64,000 bases of DNA from Calonectria ilicicola (lineage: Eukaryota > Ascomycota > Sordariomycetes > Hypocreales > Nectriaceae), in NCBI GenBank assembly GCA_020809705.1, contig CP085828.1, forward strand, positions 4,960,001 to 5,024,000, given 5' to 3'. Under the pieces are notes generated by a model. The model did not search any database, had not been told where the DNA came from, and worked only from the letters and a program-made list of their open reading frames with translations. The position numbers and the translations under genes are program-made. This document shows positions 1 to 12,146 of this stretch, piece by piece; the stretch's first letter is position 1, and each line of letters starts with the position of its first letter.

Positions 1-91
1 ACAGATTGGCCCAGTCTATATTCTAACTGAAGGAACTTTTCATCCTATTACTTTGAATTCAATTGAAACTTCCCTCATCATCTACTTCGAA

Positions 92-1009
92 ATGCATCCC
101 TCTCAAAAGGTTACCTTCCTTAGTCGAGGCATCAAGATCGCTGCTGATCTCTATGTTCCGATTCCTTCTCCAAACATCAAAGACCGCAAGAAGGCTGCGG
201 TCATCGTTGGACACCAGGGAACTGGCGTAAAGGAACAGGCTTCCGGTCTCTATGCCCAATACCTTGCTTCACAGGGCTTCGTTTCACTGGCATTTGACGC
301 CGCTTACCAGGGCGAGAGCGAGGGAATGCCACGTGGATTGGAGGATCCTTCTCAGCGAGTTGAAGATATTAAATGTGCCGTTACATTTCTATCTGCATTC
401 GATATTGATCTAGTTGATCCATCTCGCATCGGCTTTGCCGGAATTTGTGCTTCAGGTGGGTATGGAATACACGCAGCTGCAACTGATCCCCGAATCAAGG
501 CTATTGCTGGGATTTCGGCAATGTGCTTTGGAGCTGTCACAAGAGAAGGCTTTAGGGGTCAGGTCACAAGGGAGATGGAAATGGAAAAACTGCAGCATCA
601 GTTGGCTGAGGCCGCAAGAGCACGGGAAGAAGAGGCAAAAGGCAATCCAGCGCCTGTTAATAACATCTCGGACCTCTTTTCTCATCCAACGGAGAAGATC
701 CGAGAGTATTACAATTCGGCGCAGTGGAAACATCCCCGTTGCACTAATGAAATGGCAGCGAGAAGTATGGAGCTTCTGGTCACTTATGACTCCTTCCAGT
801 ACCTAGAATGGATTTCGCCTCGCCCTCTACTACTTGTGGTTGGAAGTGAGGCCTCGACTCTTCCATTTTCCCAAACGATATTTAGCAAGGCCAAGGAACC
901 CAAGGAGCTATTCATCGTGAAAGGAAAAGGCCATGTTAATTTGTATGAGGATGCTTCGCAAAGCGGGCCAGTATTAGCAGAGTTTTTAGGCAAAGTCTTG
1001 TGTATTTAG
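92..1009 (+). CDS. alpha/beta-hydrolase, YcjY/dienelactone-hydrolase-like, intronless
   Basis: Single-exon gene. The ATG at 92 gives 305 aa and begins where homology-like sequence starts; an in-frame ATG at 53 would add 13 unlikely residues. The fold is recognisable: an oxyanion-loop region VGHQGTG, then the nucleophile elbow GFAGICASGGYG (Cys about residue 119 from the chosen start), and a C-terminal GKGHVNLYED carrying the catalytic His. The nucleophile is therefore Cys, in a GxCxS context, as in dienelactone hydrolases and some fungal hydrolases of this group. The acid position lies in LLLVVGSEAST; relatives usually read ADT there, so the Asp appears to be replaced by Ser, leaving a Glu two residues before it. 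The substrate is unknown. The soluble protein has no signal peptide. Its stop lies about 550 bp from the edge of the RIP-mutated block, but its own codon use is normal. It may act on an ester, lactone or thioester; this is inferred from the family only. Confidence 0.85.
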   Translation: MHPSQKVTFLSRGIKIAADLYVPIPSPNIKDRKKAAVIVGHQGTGVKEQASGLYAQYLASQGFVSLAFDAAYQGESEGMPRGLEDPSQRVEDIKCAVTFLSAFDIDLVDPSRIGFAGICASGGYGIHAAATDPRIKAIAGISAMCFGAVTREGFRGQVTREMEMEKLQHQLAEAARAREEEAKGNPAPVNNISDLFSHPTEKIREYYNSAQWKHPRCTNEMAARSMELLVTYDSFQYLEWISPRPLLLVVGSEASTLPFSQTIFSKAKEPKELFIVKGKGHVNLYEDASQSGPVLAEFLGKVLCI

Positions 1010-1559
1010 ATGTCGATTAATAATATATTCAACATGACCTGGGGTCAACGTCAGGATTTCTACGACCGGTTTGATTTATTTATCCGAAGTTCCGATGTCT
1101 GGTCGAGGAATCAGTCCTCCATGTTGCAAAATATTTCTGATTACGCTTGACACACAGTCCTCATTTACGTCTCAGGGTTGGCCGGGCCGATCTCGGGCAA
1201 CTTTACGCCCTACATCACAACTAATCTCTAACCTCGGTTTCAAAACCAACTGGCCACCATATAAAGGCTCAATTACGGGGCCAAGACCACTAGTCTGTCA
1301 GTAACTTCAAAATTAGGTGAGAAGCCTCGAAAGTCCCGGAAACGTCGGAAATGACAGCACCTTCTCGGCAGCAGCATGTATAGAGGTCCAGTTTGATCAC
1401 AATCAAAAGAAAGGGGAAACTGAGCCATGAATGACAGAACTCTCGAGGAGCGGATAACCGAATCCAGGAAATAATGGACGAAAAGAATAATTCATAAATA
1501 AATAACGAAATAAATAACAAAATAAATAATAAAATAAATAACAAAATAGTAAATCGTAG
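1010..1559. other. intergenic transition zone
   Basis: No gene is supported here. Base composition falls from normal to AT-rich over about 500 bp. A weak open frame on the minus strand exists only because of the A/T microsatellite at 1494-1547. The last clearly normal-GC sequence is near 1,470. Confidence 0.6.
1494..1547. repeat. 12-bp tandem repeat (AAAATAAATAAC-like)
   Basis: About 4.5 imperfect copies of a 12-base unit, AAAATAAATAAC with single-base variants, sit exactly at the junction between normal-GC DNA and the AT-rich block. Confidence 0.8.
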
Positions 1560-1910
1560 GCTCTAACCTAGAGAGAGCTCCAAAGCCACAATAATAGCAA
1601 ATACAATTAAGTTTAACTATATAATTCACCCAACTAAAATATAATTAATTTTATAATAAGATTGCCCTTATAAAAACTTAAATAATTATACTTAAGATAG
1701 CTTTTCTTATTAAGATTATAAATTTTAATATATATTCTTTATTATCTTTAATATAATATTATTTAAATATTATATTATTTATAATTAAACCTACTTATTT
1801 ACTAAAAGATATATTAATAATACTTTTTATAAATAATTATTACTTAATTAATATATATGTTTTCAAATAAAATTTAATAAAAATAGATTTTTTTAATATA
1901 TATATAATAA

Positions 1911-2095
1911 TATTGGATTTAAAGGGAAGGTGGGTTTTAGCACTAGTGCCGGGTCTCTAGAGTGTATGTAAATCTTACTTTTATTTTTCATTTATCTAGG
2001 CTAGCCTGTGGTGTTTATATGTATATATGTGGGTCACTTAACCTACAGGGCTACTGCCTAAGGTAGCCGAGCTTATAATTATAAACTAGTTCTAA
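1911..2095 (-). repeat. Copia LTR (3' LTR of copy 1)
   Basis: A 185 bp copy of the LTR seen at 9751-9935 and 23927-24111. The normal ends TGTTGGA..TCCAACA are here mutated to TATTGGA..TCTAATA, and CpG sites are lost. Confidence 0.85.
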
Positions 2096-2589
2096 TATTA
2101 AGAACTTTCTCTTTATTAGTAAAAAATATATTAAATATAAAATAAAAAAATATATATAATTAATAAAATTAATAAATAAAATAATAAGATAAAAACTAAT
2201 ATATTTATATTTAAATAAATAATATTTATAATTTTTTATTATTATATTTAATGTAATTTTTAATATAGATTATTATTTTATTTAAATTAATAAATTATTT
2301 TAGTATTTTATTTAAGGATATTTTTATTATAGTATTAGTAGGATTATTATTATTATTAATTTATTATATTTTATATATTTTATATCTTTTATATAATTAT
2401 TATAAAATTATAATATTAATTATAAGATACTTTTTCTTTATTATTTTTAGTTTAATAAGATACTTATAAAAAGAAAATAAATCTATATAAATAATTATTA
2501 AAATTTATAAAAAGTATAATTAATTTATAATTAATTAAAATATAATATTAAAAATGTAACTAATATTTATTTTTTAAATTATATTATAT

Positions 2590-3413
2590 GTCTTTCATAT
2601 AGTTATTTTCTTCCTTTTAGGAAAGGAAGATGCCAACAAGATCACAGGACCTAAAGGCACGCCTCATGATAGACTTTCACATCGATTGGTACAATCGCCC
2701 TTGTGCCAACTCTGAAGCCTAAAGGCAACACAAGATAAAAACCTTAATAGATAGAACCCTCATACAATAAAAGAAAGAATTTTCAGCCAGGAATACAGTA
2801 ACACACACTTAAATAAATCTCTCTTAAATAACCCTCTCTTAAATATATATTAAATAAACCTTTTTAAAAATATATATATATATAACTAAGATATTTAAAT
2901 AATATATTATTTATAAAAGTAATAGCCCTTTAAAAATAAAATCTATAATTTAATATATTTATTAAGAAATCTAAGTTAATAATATTAAATTAAATATAAA
3001 AAATTAAAAATTAAAAAAATTTTAAAAAAAATAATAAAAATATAAAAGTAAAATAATATAAAAAATTAAATTAAAATTAAATTAATTTTTTAAAAATATA
3101 AACTCTTTTTTAAAAAAAAAATCTTTTAAATAAAAATAAAATTTTTATTTAAAAATAATAATAAATAATAAAATTAATATTAAGGTATTTTAATATATTT
3201 AAATATAAAAAACCTTCCTTTAAGAAAAATTAAAAAAGATTTTTAAAAAAAATAAAAAATAAAGATTTTATATAGATTAATATATTAAATTAAATAATTA
3301 TAAATATAATATAGTAGAAAGAAAAAGATAGAAAAGGTAGAATAAGAAATATAAATAATGGTTTAATTAAATAATTAATAGGATATGAGCAGTGTGATAG
3401 GATATGAGCAGTG
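2590..3413 (+). mobile_element. 0.8 kb SINE-like repeat, copy A
   Basis: This 824 bp copy begins GTCTTTCATATAG and ends GAGCAGTG. It is flanked by an exact 14 bp duplication AAATTATATTATAT (2576-2589 and 3414-3427). The corresponding place in Copia copy 2 (about 10,425) is a single uninterrupted target, so the insertion boundaries are proven by a paralogous empty site. Inside, a 5' part of about 190 bp keeps a hairpin CTTCCTTT-TAGG-AAAGGAAG; the middle is AT-rich with a TA run; the 3' end carries two copies of the 19-base unit GGATATGAGCAGTGTGATA. No reading frame is present. Confidence 0.88.
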
Positions 3414-6400
3414 AAATTATATTATATAATTTAAATATTAAAGTACTTTAAATTACCTATTAATTTTTTATAGAATTATATATAATAATATTTCCTTTTA
3501 TTATAAACTATATATTATTTATTTTTTATTATTAATTATAATTATATATTTAATTTAAAAGCTTAAGTTTAGATTCTTAATAAATAATTTATTAATAAAT
3601 ATAAAAAGTTTTACTATATTTAAATTAATTAAAATATATTTTAGTTTTTAATTTTAATTATTAATTTATTATTATAATTACTTATTTAATTACTTAAAGT
3701 TCTTATTAAATAATTCCTAATATTATACTATAATTAATAAATTAAATAATACCTTTAATTAGTAGATTATTATAATATATACTTCTTAAACTTACTATTT
3801 AATATATTCTTATTTAATAATTTCTAATTTTAAATTAATAAGCTTAAATTTCTTTACTTATTTTTTTTAATTAAAGCTAAGGTAATTATAAATATTATAT
3901 ATTAATTTATAATTATTAAATAAAAGAAATTATTTTTGTATTAAGATTTATTTTAGCTTAATTATAAATTTTACTTTTTTTAATTTATTTTTCTTTAAAT
4001 TAAAAAATTATTAATTATTAAAATTAAATATATTATTAGTTTATATTTTTATAATATTAAAGAATTCTTTTATTTTTATAATAAGTAAGTATAAATTATA
4101 AGTTAATATAATTATTTAAAGATTATTATAATAATAATTAAAGTATATTACTTATTAATATATTTTAACTTTTATAATATTATAAAATAATTTAATAATC
4201 CTTATAATTATATTTTTAAGGAAGTAGCTTTTTATTTACTTAGGAAGGTATATAAATATAATTTTATTTAACTTTATATTTAATTAAAGCTATTATAGTA
4301 TTAACTATAAATAATTGTAGGTTTTTATATAATCTTCCATAATCTTATTTAATTAATGCTATTATAATCTTAATCTAAAATAGATATAAGATTAGCTCTC
4401 TATTTTTATTATTATTATTATTATTAGTTCTAATCTTATAAAACTTTTTCTTTATATTATTATAATAGAATGATTTAATTATAATTACTTTAAAATTTAT
4501 TAATTTATATAATATATTAAGTATATATATTTTTTTATTTATAATAATTAATTTAAAAGAGCTTTATTAATCTTTCTTCTTTTATTATATATATACTTTT
4601 AATTATAATAATAATTTATAAATTAGTATTATATTAGGTCTATTATATATAATAAGTGTATTATTAATTTATTATTTTGCTAGTATCTTATATACTTTAT
4701 TAATTGCCTTATATATAACTTTAATATATTATATTATAATAAATATAAATAGGAAGTTATTTATTATTTAAGAGTAAGCTTTAAATATAAGGAATATTAG
4801 TATAAGTCTATTTAGGCTAATAGAGTTATTAATAGTTTTAATTATTATTTATAGTTTCTATTAGTCTATAATTATATTTTTAAATTTTTATTTAATAATA
4901 TTATAAGCTTATTTTAATAATTTATAATATTATTTTATTTTTTTAATATTATAATAAGATTTAATAAAAACTTTTTTAATATTAATTATTAATAATTAAA
5001 TATATTAATAGAATTTATTAGATATAAAATTCTTATTTATATTATAAATAATCTAATTAAAAGGGTTAAGATAGCTATTAATCTAATATACTTATAATAT
5101 ATTCTATATATTCTTTATCTTTTATCTATCTAGTTTAAGAAAGTAAGTTATTTAAAATAATATAATTAAATTAATAATATAAAGTACTAGCTTATTATTA
5201 ATCTAAATAATATTAATAATAATTTTATAATTAAATTTATAATTATTTTTTAAAGTAAATCTAAATTAATTTAAAGCCTTATCATTTATTTAATAAAATT
5301 AATAAACTTTTATAAGTTTTTTTAATATTTTAATCTTAAACTTTTAAATTATATATTCCAAAATCTTCTTTAAATAATTAATTAAAAAATACTTAAATTA
5401 TTAATAAATCTAATATAAGTTTATCTTTATTAAATAAAATATAATTAATTCTTTAGCCTTAAATATCTATTATAAATATTCTTATTATTTAATTATTAAT
5501 ATCTTCTTTTTATTTTAAATAAATATATTTTAAAAATTATTTAATTTAATATTTATTTAGTTTATATTAATAATAAAAAAAAATTAATATTAAAATAATA
5601 TAAAAGTTAATAATATCTAATATTATAAATATTTAAATAATTCCTATTAATATTATAAAACTAGCTTTAAATATAATATTATAATATAATATTTAATTAA
5701 TTTTAAATAATAATATTTGCTTTAATAAGGCTTTTACTTAAAAAGTATATATTATAAATATATTAATAGCTCCTATATTAAGTAAAATACTTTAAAAAAT
5801 CTTATTAAAATAATATTCTTTAATAAGAAATATATTATTATTATTTCTCTTAAATAAATATTTAATTTTATATAGATACTCTTTTATTAAAGTATATTTA
5901 AATAATTATTTATAAAAAATAATTATTATATTCTCCTTTTATAAATATATTATTATATTAAACTATTTTATCCTTCTAATAAGGTTAATAAGATTAATAA
6001 TATATTAATAATCTTTATTATATTTAATATTATTTTTAATATAAAGCTTCTTTTTTATAAATAGTTTAAATATCTTAATAATCTTTAATATTATATTAAG
6101 ATTATTATTATTATTCTTTATCCTTTTATATAATATAAAGAAGATTTAATACTTTTTATTTAATAAAGGAGTTTTATATTCTTATATATTAAACTAATTC
6201 TATTTATATTATTAATATTCTTTTTTTAAGTATTTTATTAAAAAGTATCTAATTTTTCTATAAATAAAATAATATTAAGATTTATATTATTAATAATAAT
6301 AATTTAATTAATATAATTAATTATTATTATTATTATATTATTTATTATAAGTAAATTAGTCATTAGTAAAATAAGTAATAATATTATATTATAAATTTAA

Positions 6401-7319
6401 TTTTTTATTTATTTTTATAATATTAATTAACTTATAAATATTAACTATTAATTCTTTAAATATTTTTATATTTTAATATTTAATTATATTAATCTCTAGG
6501 ACTTTACTAATTACTATTAAAAAGGTTTAATAAAGTTCTTTATTATTTTAATTATAATTATAAATATTTTAATAAATCTAGTAGATTTTATTAATAAGTA
6601 TATTAAAGTTTTTATTTATTATATTATAAAGTATTATTATTAATAATTTATTATAATAATATTAAATTATATTAGATATCTTAAAATCAATTTTAATTAT
6701 TTTATATATTATCTTATATAAAAGTTCTTAATTAAAGAGAAAATTAATATAATACTCTTCTACTTTACTATTAAGTATTATAAATAATACTCTTATATAA
6801 TTATTTTTTAATATTATAATAAATTTATATTTATTTTTAAAAGTAATAATCTTAATAGACTAAAAGCTATAAAGCTTACTTATATATTAATTATTATTAA
6901 TATATATCTTATTTAGCTTAATTAACTTTTTTATAATAAATTTATTTATACTTAGGGTAGAAGGAATTTTTAGTAAAAGAGGGATTATAATATTATTCTT
7001 ATTTCTCTTTAGTAATATAAATATAAATATTCTTTTTATTTAGTAAGGAGAAATTATAATATAAATTTGTAAAAGTTAAATAAGATTAAAAATAATTCTT
7101 AATTTATTTTTAAACATATTAATAACTTTAAAAAAGAATATTTTAAAGTTCTTTTACTAATTTAATTATTTCTTTTATAAAAGCTTTCTTCTTTTAATTT
7201 TAAAAGTTATTTTAGAAAATTTTAATAAATTTATTACCTTCTTTAATAAACTATTTATAAATATTAATAATATAAATAATATAATTATTAACTTTTTTTA
7301 TTAATATATTATTAAGATT

Positions 7320-7939
7320 TATAAGAACAATTGGGACTCTAGCGCCACAGTGGCTAAAGGTGGCATATAGCCCACTTAGCCTATTAAAGAATTTCAATAA
7401 ACATTCAAAGAACACTCACTAAATTAAAATCTATATAATATAATATAATTTATTTTATAATTTCTTTAATTACCTTAATTAATAACCTTTATAATTCTTT
7501 AAATTCTATACCTTTTAAATAATTAATATAAATATATAAATTATAATAATCTTAATAAATACTCTTTAAGTATATTATATATAAATATAATATTTAAGTT
7601 ATTTATAAGAATTTATATTTTATTAAGATATCTAAATATTATAAAAGATTAATTAGCTTTAATAATTAAGCTTTTAGCCCTTATTAATAAATAAGTATAA
7701 AATAAATAATAAATAGAAGTATTAGACCTAAATATAAAGTAAAGGTTAAAGATAATAAATAAGTAATAATATAAGTATATATTAAATAATTATACTTTAA
7801 ATTTAAAATATAAACCTTATAGCCCTAAGCCCTTCTTAATAAAATAATTAGAGTAAAAGGTTTTTAAGAGAGTAGATATATTATATTAATTTATAAGGTA
7901 TAATAATTATTTATTATTTATTTTATATAAGGAATATAT
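7320..7939 (+). mobile_element. remnant between Copia copy 1 and repeat B; probable 5' part of Gypsy-C
   Basis: Copia homology ends at about 7,319 and an unrelated sequence starts. About 100 bp (7,325-7,425) is nearly free of RIP and includes TGGGACTCTAGCGCC, which begins with TGG directly after a CA and could be a primer-binding site behind a lost LTR. The rest is AT-rich and not assignable. It is placed with Gypsy-C because the sequence beyond repeat B (8743-9745) reads as gag in the plus direction. The family's 5' LTR (compare 35505-35952) is not visible here. Confidence 0.4.
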
Positions 7940-8727
7940 CACTGCTCGTATCCTATCACACTGCTCATATCCTTAGCCTTTCCTGCCTTTTTCCTTCCAC
8001 TATACTATATTTATAACTATTCAATTCAACATATTAATTTATATAAAACCCTCATTCTTTATTTCCTTTAAAAATCTTTTTTAATTCTTTTTAAAGAAAG
8101 ATCTTTTATATTTAAATATATTAAAATATTTTAATATTAATTTTATTATTTATTATTACTTTTAAATAAAGATTTTATTTTTATTTAAAAGATTCTTTTT
8201 TAAAAAGAAGTTTATATTTTTAAAGGATTAATTTAATTTTAATTTAATTTTTTATATTATTTTACTTTTATATTTTTATTATTTCTTTTTAAAGTTTTTT
8301 TAATTTTTAATTCTTTATATTTAACTTAATATTATTAATTTAGATTTTTTAATAAATATATTAAGCTATAGATTTTGTTTTTAAAGGGCTATTACTTTTA
8401 TAAATAATATATTATTTAAATATCTTAATTATATATATATATATTTTTAAAAGGATCTATTTAATATATATTTAAGAGAGGGTTATTTAAGAGAGATTTA
8501 TTTAAGTATATGTTATTGTATTTCTAGCTAGTAGAAAATTCTTTTTTTATTATATAAAGGTTCTATTTATTAAGGTTTTTATTTTATATTATTTTTAGGC
8601 TTTAAAGTTAGTATAAGGACAATTGTACTAATTGATATGAAAGTCTATTATGAGGTGTGCCTTTAGGTCCTGTGACCTTGTTGGCATCTTCCTTTCCTAA
8701 AAGGAAGAAAATAACTATATGAAAGAT
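7940..8727 (-). mobile_element. 0.8 kb SINE-like repeat, copy B
   Basis: A 788 bp inverted copy of the same repeat. It is flanked by an exact 15 bp duplication ATATAAGGAATATAT (7925-7939 and 8728-8742). Two 19-base end units are present, but about 40 bp just before them, found in the other copies (the part with GGTTCAATC), is missing. The 5' terminal G is mutated to A (read on the minus strand). Confidence 0.87.
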
Positions 8728-8742
8728 ATATAAGGAATATAT

Positions 8743-9745
8743 AATAAAAGAAAAAGGATTTTAAATTTTATTATAAATTATAATTTAATAATAAATAATT
8801 TAAATAAAAATATTATAAAAAAAATAAATTAATTAAATTATATATTAAGAAAAAATTAAAATAAATTATTAATTTATAATTATATTATCTTTTAAGATAA
8901 TATAATTAGTATATAAGTAAATAATTAAATATATATAATAAAATTAAAGAATAGTTTATAAAAGAATTACTTAGATTTATAAAAGATTAAATAAGTTATA
9001 ATTAGATTCTTTTATTACTTATAAATCTAATAAAGAAATCATATAATAAGCCTTAATAATCTTTTTTAATAGAATTTCTTAGATTTTATTTATAAAAAGT
9101 ATATTAATTTAAAATTTTAAAAGATATAATTAAAAAATAATCTTTTAAATTTATAATAAGATAATAAATAATTATTAATAGATTATTTTAATATATAAAG
9201 TATAATTTATATATTCTTAAGTATTTAAGATTTAAAAGATAAATCTAATCTAATCTATTAGTATTATTATAAGCTAAATAAGGATTTAAAGAAAAAAATA
9301 AAATAATTATAGATTTTATTATAAAAAATTAAGGAAGTAGCTTATAAGATAGAAAGATTATAACCTTATATATATAATAATACTAAATAATTAAAAAATA
9401 ATTAAAATAAAAGATTATACCTAAAGACTACCTAAAAAAAATATTAAAAAGTTCTAACCTTTAAACTAATATTATAAGCATTTAAAAGATAAATATATAT
9501 AAAACTAAGGAATTAAAGGAAGATCCTAGAGTAAAGAATCTTAAAACTCCCTTATACTTAATACCTATTAATAGCAAATATTTAAGAAGAGCTTAATAAG
9601 AAGCCACTTTATTATATAGTATTCTAATAATAATAAATAGGATTATTTTAATTTTAAGTATAATTAATTTTAATAGAATATTAGGTAATTTTTAATTAAA
9701 TTAATTTAATTAAAAATATAAATATAAGCTATTAATATTAAAATT
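8743..9745 (+). pseudogene. Gypsy-C gag remnant
   Basis: Read on the plus strand from about 9,050 and ignoring stops made by RIP, the sequence resembles a retrotransposon capsid: stretches such as LLIDYFNI, IYQYYYKLNKDLKKKIK and EVAYKIERL recall the gag pattern of a short helical region that ends 'Y..GL..EI'. It stops at 9,745, where the Copia TSD AAAGA begins, and the element resumes at 24,117. The assignment as gag is moderate; the identity with the same element as 24,422-35,952 is inferred from orientation and order (gag, protease, RT, integrase, LTR). Confidence 0.5.
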
Positions 9746-9750
9746 AAAGA

Positions 9751-9935
9751 TGTTGGATTCAAAGGGAAGGTGGGTTTTAGCACTAGTGCCAGGTCTCTAG
9801 GGTGTATATGAATCTTGCTCATTTTTTATCTATCTAGGCTAGCCTATGGTGTTTATGTGTGTATGTGTGGGTCATCTGACCCATAGGGCTGCTGCCTAAA
9901 GCAGCCGAGCCTGCTATTATAGACTGGTTCTAATA
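9751..9935 (-). repeat. Copia LTR (3' LTR of copy 2)
   Basis: A 185 bp LTR starting TGTTGGATTC and ending GGTTCTAATA (mutated from GGTTCCAACA). The direct-repeat partner is 23927-24111. Confidence 0.9.
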
Positions 9936-12110
9936 CTAGGAACTTTCTCTTTTTATAAATAAAGAATATATTAAATATAAAGTAAGAAAGTATATATAAT
10001 TAATGAAATTAATAAATAGAATAATAATATAAAAATTAATATATTTGTATTTAAGTAGGTGATATTTATGATCTTTTATTATTATATTTAATTTGATTTT
10101 TAATATAGATTATTATTTTATTTAAATTAATAAGTTATTTTAATATTTTATTTAAAAATGCTTTTATTATAATATTAATAAAATTATTATTATTATTAAT
10201 TTATTATATTTTATATATTTTATATCTTTTATATAATTATTATAAAATTATAATATTAATTATAAAATACTTTTTTTTATTATTTCTAATTTAATAAGAT
10301 ATTTATAAAGAGAAAGTAAATTTATATAAATAATTATTAAAATTTATAAAAGGTATAATTAATTTATAATTAATTAAAGTATAATATTAAAAGTATAAGT
10401 AATATCTATTCCCTAGATTATATTATATAACTTAGATATTAAAGTATTTTAGATTACTTACTAACTCTTTATAAAACTATATATAATAATATTTCTTTTT
10501 ATTATAAACTTTATATTATTTATTTCTTTATTATTAATTATAATTATATATTTAATTTAAAAGCTTAAATTTAGATTATTAATAAATAATCTATTAATAA
10601 ATATAAAAAGTTTTATTATATTTAAATTAATTAAAATATATTTTAATTCTTAGTTTTAATTATTAATTTATTATTATAATTATTTATTTAATTATTTAAA
10701 GTTTTTATTAAATAATTCTTAATATTATATTATAATTAATAAATTAAATAATATTTTTAATTAGTAAATTATTATAATATATACTTTTTAAGCTTATTAC
10801 TTAATATATTCCTACTTAATAGTTTCCAATTTTAAATTAATAAGCTTAAGCTTCTTTACCTATTCTTTTTAATTAAGGCTAAAGTATCTATTAGTATTAT
10901 AGATTAGTTTATAATTATTAAATAAAAGAGGCTATTCTTATATTAAGGTTTATTTTAATTTAATTATAAAATTAATTTTTTTTAATTTATTTTCTTTTAG
11001 ATTAAAAAATTATTAATTATTAAAGTTAAGTATATTATTAATTTATATTCTTATAATATTAAAAAATTCTTTTATTTTTATAATAAATAAATATAAATTA
11101 TAAATTAATATAATTATTTAAAGATTATTATAATAGTAATTAAAGTATATTACTTATTAATATATTCTAGCTTTTATAATACTATAAAGTGGTTTAATAA
11201 TTCTTATAATTATACTTTTAAGAAAGTAATCTTTCATTTACTTAAAAAGGTATATAAATATAGTTTTATTTAGCTTTATATTTAATTACATATATACCTA
11301 TATAATATCTCTTAACTATAGAAAAATATCTATCTTTATTAATAATAGTATAATTATAATAATTAATTATTAGCTATTATACTAAATTATTAGTACTTAT
11401 ATTAGGATCTATTATTTATTACTATTATTATATCCTTAGATAACCAATCTTAACTTCTTATATAATAATATAGTTTTTTTACCTTTAATCTTATATACTA
11501 GTTATATATTAAATATTTACTTATTTTTATATTTAGTTATATTATATATTTTAAGTAAAAAAATATTATAATTTATTAATATATTAATCTTAATTTGGTT
11601 AGACAATTTATAAGATTTTTCTAGTATTATAATCTTTTTTCCTAATAAAGTTATAAACTTAGATTCTAATTAGCTTTTTCTTTTATATTAATATACACAA
11701 TATTAAGTTCATTATAAATAATAGCCTTATTAATTCCTTTATCTATATAAAATATCTAATTAATTAATTAAGGTTTTTATAATCTTCCACAACCTTATTT
11801 AACTAAAGCTATTATAATATTAGCTATAAGTAATTATAAGTTTTTATATAATCTTCCATAACCTTATTTAACTAATACTATTATAATCTTAATTTAAAGT
11901 AGATATAAGATTAGCTCTCTATTTTTATTATTATTATTATTATTAGTTCTAATCTTATAGAGCTTCTTCTCTATATTATTATAATAGAATGATTTAATTA
12001 TAATTACTTTAAAGTTTATTAGTTTATATAATATATTAAGTATATATATCTCCCTATCTATAGTAATTAATCTAAAAGAGCCTTATTAATCTTTCTTCTC
12101 TTACTATATA

Positions 12111-12146
12111 ACGTACATCATATACAAGCGCGCCACCCAAACGAGC
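12111..12146 (+). repeat. left terminal inverted repeat of the Fot1-like element
   Basis: 36 bp, exactly complementary to 13935-13970, with intact CpG dinucleotides (GCGCGCC and ACGAGC). Confidence 0.95.

Larger units (their letters stand above)
1911..7319 (-). mobile_element. Ty1/Copia element, copy 1 (truncated at its 5' end)
   Basis: A minus-strand Copia element, homologous almost base for base to the complete copy at 9,751-24,111. Its 3' LTR is 1911-2095. The internal region runs from 2096 to about 7,319, interrupted by the 0.8 kb repeat at 2590-3413. Reading the minus strand near 6,250-6,330 gives a RIP-damaged reverse transcriptase stretch IINNINLNIILFIEKL, matching the fungal Copia YVDDINLYG region with Asp codons turned to Asn. 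Homology to copy 2 stops abruptly near 7,319, so the 5' end and 5' LTR are missing. It also lacks about 520 bp present in copy 2 (11,288-11,815) and does not contain the Fot1 or Gypsy-A insertions. Confidence 0.85.

Noticed and set aside
1290..1544. 84-codon minus-strand open frame with a hydrophobic start
   Set aside because: Its N-terminal half is only the translation of the AAAATAAATAAC microsatellite, and the rest has no family features.
2590..8727. Repeats A and B as the long inverted termini of one 6.1 kb foldback transposon
   Set aside because: Each copy has its own different TSD (14 and 15 bp), and single copies C, D and E occur alone, so A and B are independent insertions that happen to face each other.
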